Below, piece after piece: positions 6,301 through 6,844 of a stretch of DNA of 6,844 nucleotides (position 1 is the stretch's first letter; each line of letters opens with the position of its first letter). Both the position numbers and the translations under genes were made by a program. This DNA comes from Candidatus Krumholzibacteriia bacterium (GTDB taxonomy: Bacteria > Krumholzibacteriota > Krumholzibacteriia > LZORAL124-64-63), in assembly GCA_029935695.1 (NCBI GenBank), contig JAOZJV010000199.1:1-6844 (forward strand), given 5' to 3'. Below the pieces are notes generated by a model. The model ran no database searches. It saw nothing but the letters and a program-made list of their open reading frames with translations, and had not been told where the DNA came from.

Positions 6301-6844
6301 ACCGCCATACGTAAAGGTCCTATTTCCGGAAAAGACGCACCTCTGGATAGTTGCCTCATTATTGTCCGCAGAACTGGAATACAGGCGTAGTGCTCCCCCG
6401 GGTTCGGTGGAATCAAAATTCACTACGTTGTCGTTGAATGTGCAATCAGTGATGGTTGCTGGACATAAGTAAGCGTCTACGGCTGCACCAGCCCGGTCGG
6501 CGATATTGTCGGTAAAATGGCAGTGCTCCAAGGTTAAATTCGGAGAAAAAGCAACTCGGATTGCGCCGCCGATATCGGCTTGATTGTTGTTAAAGGAACA
6601 GTGTGAAAAAGTTGCCTCGGTTGAATAGACCAGAACAGCCCCGCCGTTGTAGTCCGTACCAGTACCGCCGGAAACATCCCCTCCGGTAAACGCCAGACCT
6701 TCGAACCGCACGGCCGCAGCAAGCGAATTACAAAAGACAATCCGTCTCCCTGTACCGATGGCATCAATGATCACATCATCAGGATCACCCGTGGCTCCGC
6801 GCAGGGTCACCCCCGAGGGCATCAAAAGGTCATATTCATACCAG
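304..6844 (-). CDS. giant secreted beta-helix protein with FN3, dockerin-like, cohesin-like and C-terminal sorting domains (5' partial)
   Basis: One uninterrupted frame runs from the right edge to TGA at 306-304, at least 2179 residues. Domains in order are five parallel beta-helix modules (residues -6 to 1735), FN3 (1738-1861), dockerin-like (1862-1944), cohesin-like (about 1947-2075) and a FlgD-Ig/type IX-like sorting tail (2083-2173). The helix rungs repeat C-x-F-x-x-N followed by GGA[IVL], resembling the FxxN and GGAI repeats of chlamydial Pmp proteins and other right-handed beta-helix proteins. The protein should be exported across the inner membrane and then secreted or attached to the surface through the tail. 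The signal peptide must lie outside the window. The in-frame TTG at 6825 is not the start, because the codons before it (WYEYDL) continue a capping motif seen again at residues 1411-1416. No catalytic residues are convincing, so a structural or adhesive role is inferred. No frameshift is seen. The gene is very confidently real; its function is unknown. Confidence 0.95.
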   Translation of the reverse strand, partial: WYEYDLLMPSGVTLRGATGDPDDVIIDAIGTGRRIVFCNSLAAAVRFEGLAFTGGDVSGGTGTDYNGGAVLVYSTEATFSHCSFNNNQADIGGAIRVAFSPNLTLEHCHFTDNIADRAGAAVDAYLCPATITDCTFNDNVVNFDSTEPGGALRLYSSSADNNEATIQRCVFSGNRTFTYGGAVATHNIISVFTDCIFTGNSSDYFGSAVYSYSDDRSGDPSFSSCTFEDNRSLNMNPDAGGLYFDANSAGVQTTISNCTFRRNTVTVYLAPNSDAQISNCTFTDAGHGIDARGANLTMDHSLFSYNGSSPVYADMGTNLVLTSCNFWGNDDGNYVNSYQDQEGVNGNISERPWFCGGAGGINELTLYSISPCAPGNNPYDGELIGSHPVDCGVPAPLLVPQDYLTIADALEVAASGDSVLVAAGTYHESGLLVRPGVVLKGTENMLGEPGTIIDGQNSDETIMTCSWLDGHFGDNDAVLMNLVFTNSQRWGLSIGPISPDIIHCSFIGFNGELSRGVYCSGAPYFVDCLFADNFHSSTSSTPSQGMGGAVYVEVYLDVYTPAPRFDDCIFRNNYSYMGGAAIHVEGDNSYPWHWADLYLNNCTFYKNSTQFNYSACISRSDRTNVYITNTIVAATETGLAFEGAGINGGFYLSCTDVWDNDGGDYTGIEAQLGTDGNISLDPLFIDAPGGNFDVYVGSPCGSYASGACGQIGAGEEDPTIIYPDGSGDYVDIGAAIAAVPDSVVIYLANGTFTGPGNRDLVLGGPGQESIDVVSLSGKPDSCIIDLQGSASDPHRAFTILSGSGSDQILRGFTITGGYAPASKDPDMGGGIFIDDGATPRLEDLIFDSNRATTGGGGIHNGPNSAPTMSNIIFRNNSSDDGGGGVHNGENSTPLMEDLIFESNSSNTGGGGIHNEPYAAPTMGDITFRSNSSNTGGGGVHNGGYSTPLMEDLVFESNRSNTGGGGIHNEAYSAPRIIRTIFQANASDTGGGGIHNRSFAEPEFINCTFAENSSSGGAIFNDADVTLVLDSSIISFTQIGPAMHCNGSINANITCTDVFGNEGGDWVDCLSGFEGVGDNFSADPLYCDLEAGFLTLHANSPCSELYSPAGCGLIGGLPVGCLETSYLLQPDGSGDYPDLEAAIVGAPLGSILALGDGVYSGPGFVDLQIVNENYIIASFSGNTDDCVIECGGNIGEPHRFLTVIPGKGLRSGAVTTLRNLTIQGGYYDQGGAVYCQDADLVLEDCVLTENGANQGGALFLSNAQSTLTGCTLALNSAPVGSGIYCENAQPTLEQSIIFGGLQGQSVFTTSVPDPAPACTDIFGNEGGDWTGNLTGLQNQNGNLWVDPVFCGPGSGNFSLAFMSPCLPENNSCGELMGALEQNCLPPSAMAVPGDYSTIGAALEEAGPGDLIIIEAGTYFEHDLDMVPGVTLRAADSAAGNVIIDAGGLGRVMRCGYGFEAVIIEGITFTGGVAPYNGGGGIYSNMAEAVVLKNCSFVNNSAINGGGVRIVDSLSVRIENCRFSDNQATESGGGLQIEMCMDNVDVIGCTFTGNQSVQQAGGLYLNDVSATVADCIFLSNFCEDRGGGISCLEGNSTFTNCLLGDNSADSGGAFCFIGTYSSPEIIGCTITGNHGTSYSSAIHNQADYISVVNTIISFGTGPQAAYCPSMGSIFISCSNVFGNQNGDYIDCLENYAGSYGNISADPLFCDPAIGDYHLQPESECQPANNSCGVTFGALTGTCDDFSPPAAVTELTATGGFRKVTLKWTAAAESDLDGFEIYRARWHDESGASVYPEYDDHEGAIIPTRPQTRDAAVQSDEWNLAGTIDSGGEEFIDSVSQRGVYYYELFAFDVDGNFSEPATDVVRATSYWLGDVAGPEGYDGKVDVADLTHLASGYGAIPTDVETYDPELDVGPTDDFSVHGIPVTDDYVGFDDLMIIGLNYGEAGPYRDPPAASESALRLVWVRTAERSWTLRLAEPFPALKGIRLTAVLPETPDVQVSGGDLIEQQDDPVFLQNADRQGLNIGLAVMGQSVGWQGEGNLFTIILPPELAPALLDVGELTLVVRDVTNNPLDFVLSQQEEASAVPLPTYYRLGENYPNPFNPMTKIAFDLPKDQRVRMAIYDLRGRCVTTLVDERLPAGRHEAVWQGTDSRGEKVSSGVYFYRLIAGPFTQTKSMTLIK
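307..579 (-). other. C-terminal FlgD-Ig-like / type IX-type sorting domain
   Basis: Residues 2083-2173. Diagnostic motifs in order are YRLGENYPNPFNPMTKIAF, DLPKDQRVRMAIYDLRGR, VTTLVDERLPAGRHEAVW, SSGVYFYRLIAG and the terminal KSMTLIK. The NYPNPFNP signature and the SGVYFYRL to K-x-M-x-L-x-K ending are standard for the C-terminal tails that send FCB-group proteins through type IX-like secretion, where the tail is cleaved or anchored. It contains the only cysteine (C2121) after the helix modules. The tail is complete, and the stop follows directly. Confidence 0.9.
601..987 (-). other. cohesin-like beta-sandwich domain
   Basis: Residues about 1947-2075. The pattern is that of carbohydrate-binding-like or cohesin-type sandwiches. 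It runs from ALKGIRLTAVLPETPDVQVS to a GGDLIEQ turn, PVFLQNADRQGLNIGLAVMG, then GQSVGWQGEGNLFTIILPP and LTLVVRDVTNNPLDF. The G-x-L-F-T-I strand and the hydrophobic alternation match the second half of cohesins. Identity to textbook cohesins looks low, so the call rests on strand pattern and on its place directly after a dockerin-like segment. It contains no cysteine. Confidence 0.55.
994..1242 (-). other. dockerin-like domain with two calcium-loop half-repeats
   Basis: Residues 1862-1944. The first half reads YWLGDVAGPEGYDGKVDVAD followed by LTHLASGYG. Compared with the dockerin loop D-x-N-x-D-G-x-V-x-x-x-D, it keeps D1866, D1874, D1878 and D1881. It has Ala in place of the Asn and a four-residue insertion (PEGY). 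The second half, DVGPTDD then VTDDYVGFDDLMIIGLNYG, keeps D1904, D1920 and D1927 with Gly at 1924 and a longer insert. Calcium binding is plausible but not proved. In dockerin-like modules of uncultivated secreted proteins a cellulosome role should not be assumed. Confidence 0.75.
1243..1614 (-). other. fibronectin type III domain with an internal insertion
   Basis: Residues 1738-1861. The first strands are classical FN3: SPPAAVTELTATGG, VTLKWTAAAESDLDGFEIYR. The last strands, RGVYYYELFAFDVDGNFSEP, carry the usual Tyr-x-Tyr core and D-x-x-G-N-x-S turn. Between them is an acidic, proline-containing segment (about 1777-1813, WHDES to SDEW). It makes the domain about 124 residues, compared with the usual 90 or so. 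FN3 domains in secreted bacterial proteins mostly act as spacers or mediate binding; that role is inferred here. Confidence 0.85.
1621..2688 (-). other. beta-helix module M5 (type a)
   Basis: Residues 1380-1735. The opening AMAVPGDYSTIGAALEEA, EAGTYFEHDLDMVPGVTL, VIIDAGGLGR and GITFTGG is close to the visible part of M1. Strong C-x-F-x-x-N rungs follow: CSFVNN, CRFSDN, CTFTGN and CIFLSN, with GGGV, GGGL, AGGLY and GGGI turns. It closes with CSNVFGNQNGDY at 1669, ISADPLFCD, NNSCGVTFGAL and a final C1734. This is the last helix module before the FN3 domain. Confidence 0.85.
2689..3474 (-). other. beta-helix module M4 (type b, short)
   Basis: Residues 1118-1379, about 262 long, the shortest module. 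The opening (LLQPDGSGDYPDLEAAI, DGVYSGPG, DDCVIE, EPHRFLTV) parallels M3 position by position. It carries only a few rungs, including GGAVYCQDADLVLEDCVL, GGALF and CTLALN, with Cys restored in the rungs. It closes with CTDIFGNEGGDW at 1311, LWVDPVFC, SPC, NNSCGELMGAL and a final C1376. It looks like the M3 type without the tandem expansion. Confidence 0.85.
3475..4689 (-). other. beta-helix module M3 (type b, contains the 27-residue tandem array)
   Basis: Residues 713-1117, the longest of the four complete modules at about 405. It opens IIYPDGSGDYVDIGAAI, then LANGTFTGPG, DSCIID and DPHRAFTI, a formula distinct from type a and shared only with M4. The middle is dominated by near-identical 27-residue rungs (separate entry) with GGGGIHN or GGGGVHN turns. 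No cysteine occurs from residue 777 to 999. The closing cap is typical: CTDVFGNEGGDW at 1048, then FSADPLYC, SPC and CGLIGG. The extra length compared with M4 is largely explained by the tandem array. Confidence 0.85.
3850..4335 (-). repeat. 81-bp (27-residue) tandem repeat arranged as three 162-bp doublets
   Basis: The GGGG turns begin at residues 848, 875, 902, 929, 956 and 983, an exact period of 27. Two unit types alternate: type B (TPLMEDLIFESN-like) and type A (APTMxDIxFRxN-like). The GGGGVHN turns follow the first two A units and GGGGIHN follows the B units, so the larger unit is a 54-residue B+A doublet present three times. DNA landmarks confirm the 162-base spacing: CGTTGTG starts at 3939, 4101 and 4263, and GGTGTTGGAA starts at 3961 and 4123. 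The last A unit has diverged (APRIIRTIFQAN with GGGGIHN). The repeats stay in frame, and each unit should add one coil of beta-helix. Confidence 0.9.
4690..5658 (-). other. beta-helix module M2 (type a)
   Basis: Residues 390-712, about 323 long. It opens LLVPQDYLTIADALEVA, GDSVLVAAGTYHE and PGVVLKG, then GTIIDG. This is the type a capping formula VPxDYxTI / AGTY / PGVxL shared with M5 and, as far as visible, M1. The rungs are less regular than in M1 and include CSFIGFN, CLFADN, CIFRNN and CTFYKN. There are longer aromatic-rich loops such as SYPWHW near 583-588. It closes with CTDVWDNDGGDY at 648, NISLDPLF, SPCG and ACGQIGAG. I infer a fold unit of the same stalk and see no separate activity. 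Confidence 0.85.
5659..6844 (-). other. beta-helix module M1 (type a, N-terminus outside the window)
   Basis: Residues -6 to 389. The visible start aligns without gaps to the M5 opening (YEYDL/FEHDL, then GVTLR, then VIIDA-G-GR). About 31 residues of the module, some 93 bases, therefore lie past the edge. The rungs show FNNN at 78, FTDN at 104, FNDN at 130, FSGN at 165, FTGN at 191, FEDN at 221 and FRRN at 254, mostly about 26 residues apart. GGAV, GGAI, GAAV and GGAL turns lie between them. A Cys sits two residues before each of these Phe residues. The closing cap starts near C318 (CNFWGNDDGNY), with SPC at 364-366 and DCG at 384-386. The middle cap cysteine seen in M2-M5 is absent here (NNPYDGEL in place of NNSCGEL in M4). 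Confidence 0.85.

Noticed and set aside
6820..6825. TTG-ATG as translation start of the giant protein
   Set aside because: The frame stays open to the edge, and the preceding residues continue a capping motif repeated in M5. No ribosome binding site is needed or evident there.
304..6844. Chlamydial-type Pmp autotransporter
   Set aside because: The rung motifs are similar (FxxN, GGAI), but there is no C-terminal beta-barrel. The protein ends in a FlgD-Ig/type IX-like tail.
1621..6844. Polysaccharide lyase or pectinase activity of the beta-helix
   Set aside because: No conserved catalytic Asp/Lys/Arg cluster could be recognised. The modules look like repeated structural rungs, and the fold alone does not show enzyme function.

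Overview
The window is almost entirely one very long minus-strand gene, read from right to left. It is open at the right edge and stops at 304, encoding at least 2179 residues of a secreted or surface-anchored, multi-domain right-handed parallel beta-helix protein. On the left lie the 3' end of an unidentified plus-strand gene (stop at 207-209) and a 94-base convergent intergenic gap containing a perfect 15-bp hairpin. No RNA gene, mobile element or CRISPR array is visible.

Organism: the C-terminal tail (ENYPNPFNP, then LPAGRH and SGVYFYRL) is the FlgD-Ig-like / type IX-type sorting domain. The order beta-helix, FN3, dockerin-like, cohesin-like, sorting tail is typical of large secreted proteins from uncultivated FCB-superphylum lineages such as Eisenbacteria or Krumholzibacteriota. 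That is inference from protein style; no taxonomic marker gene is present.

Layout of the large protein, from N to C terminus. Residue numbers count from the TTG codon at 6825, six codons inside the window edge. Five beta-helix modules come first: M1 (6844-5659, incomplete), M2 (5658-4690), M3 (4689-3475), M4 (3474-2689) and M5 (2688-1621). Each opens with a capping segment and closes with a conserved Cys-rich cap. Then come an FN3 domain (1614-1243), a dockerin-like calcium-loop segment (1242-994), a cohesin-like beta-sandwich (987-601) and the sorting tail (579-307).

The modules belong to two lineages ordered a-a-b-b-a. M3 contains a 27-residue (81-bp) tandem array organised as three 54-residue (162-bp) doublets. 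Within that array the cysteine found in nearly every other helix rung is missing.

The likely role is a long rigid stalk displayed at the cell surface or secreted. The sequence gives no substrate and no convincing catalytic site. I found no clear evidence of a previously undescribed multi-gene system. The points of interest are the internal evolution and architecture of this giant gene.
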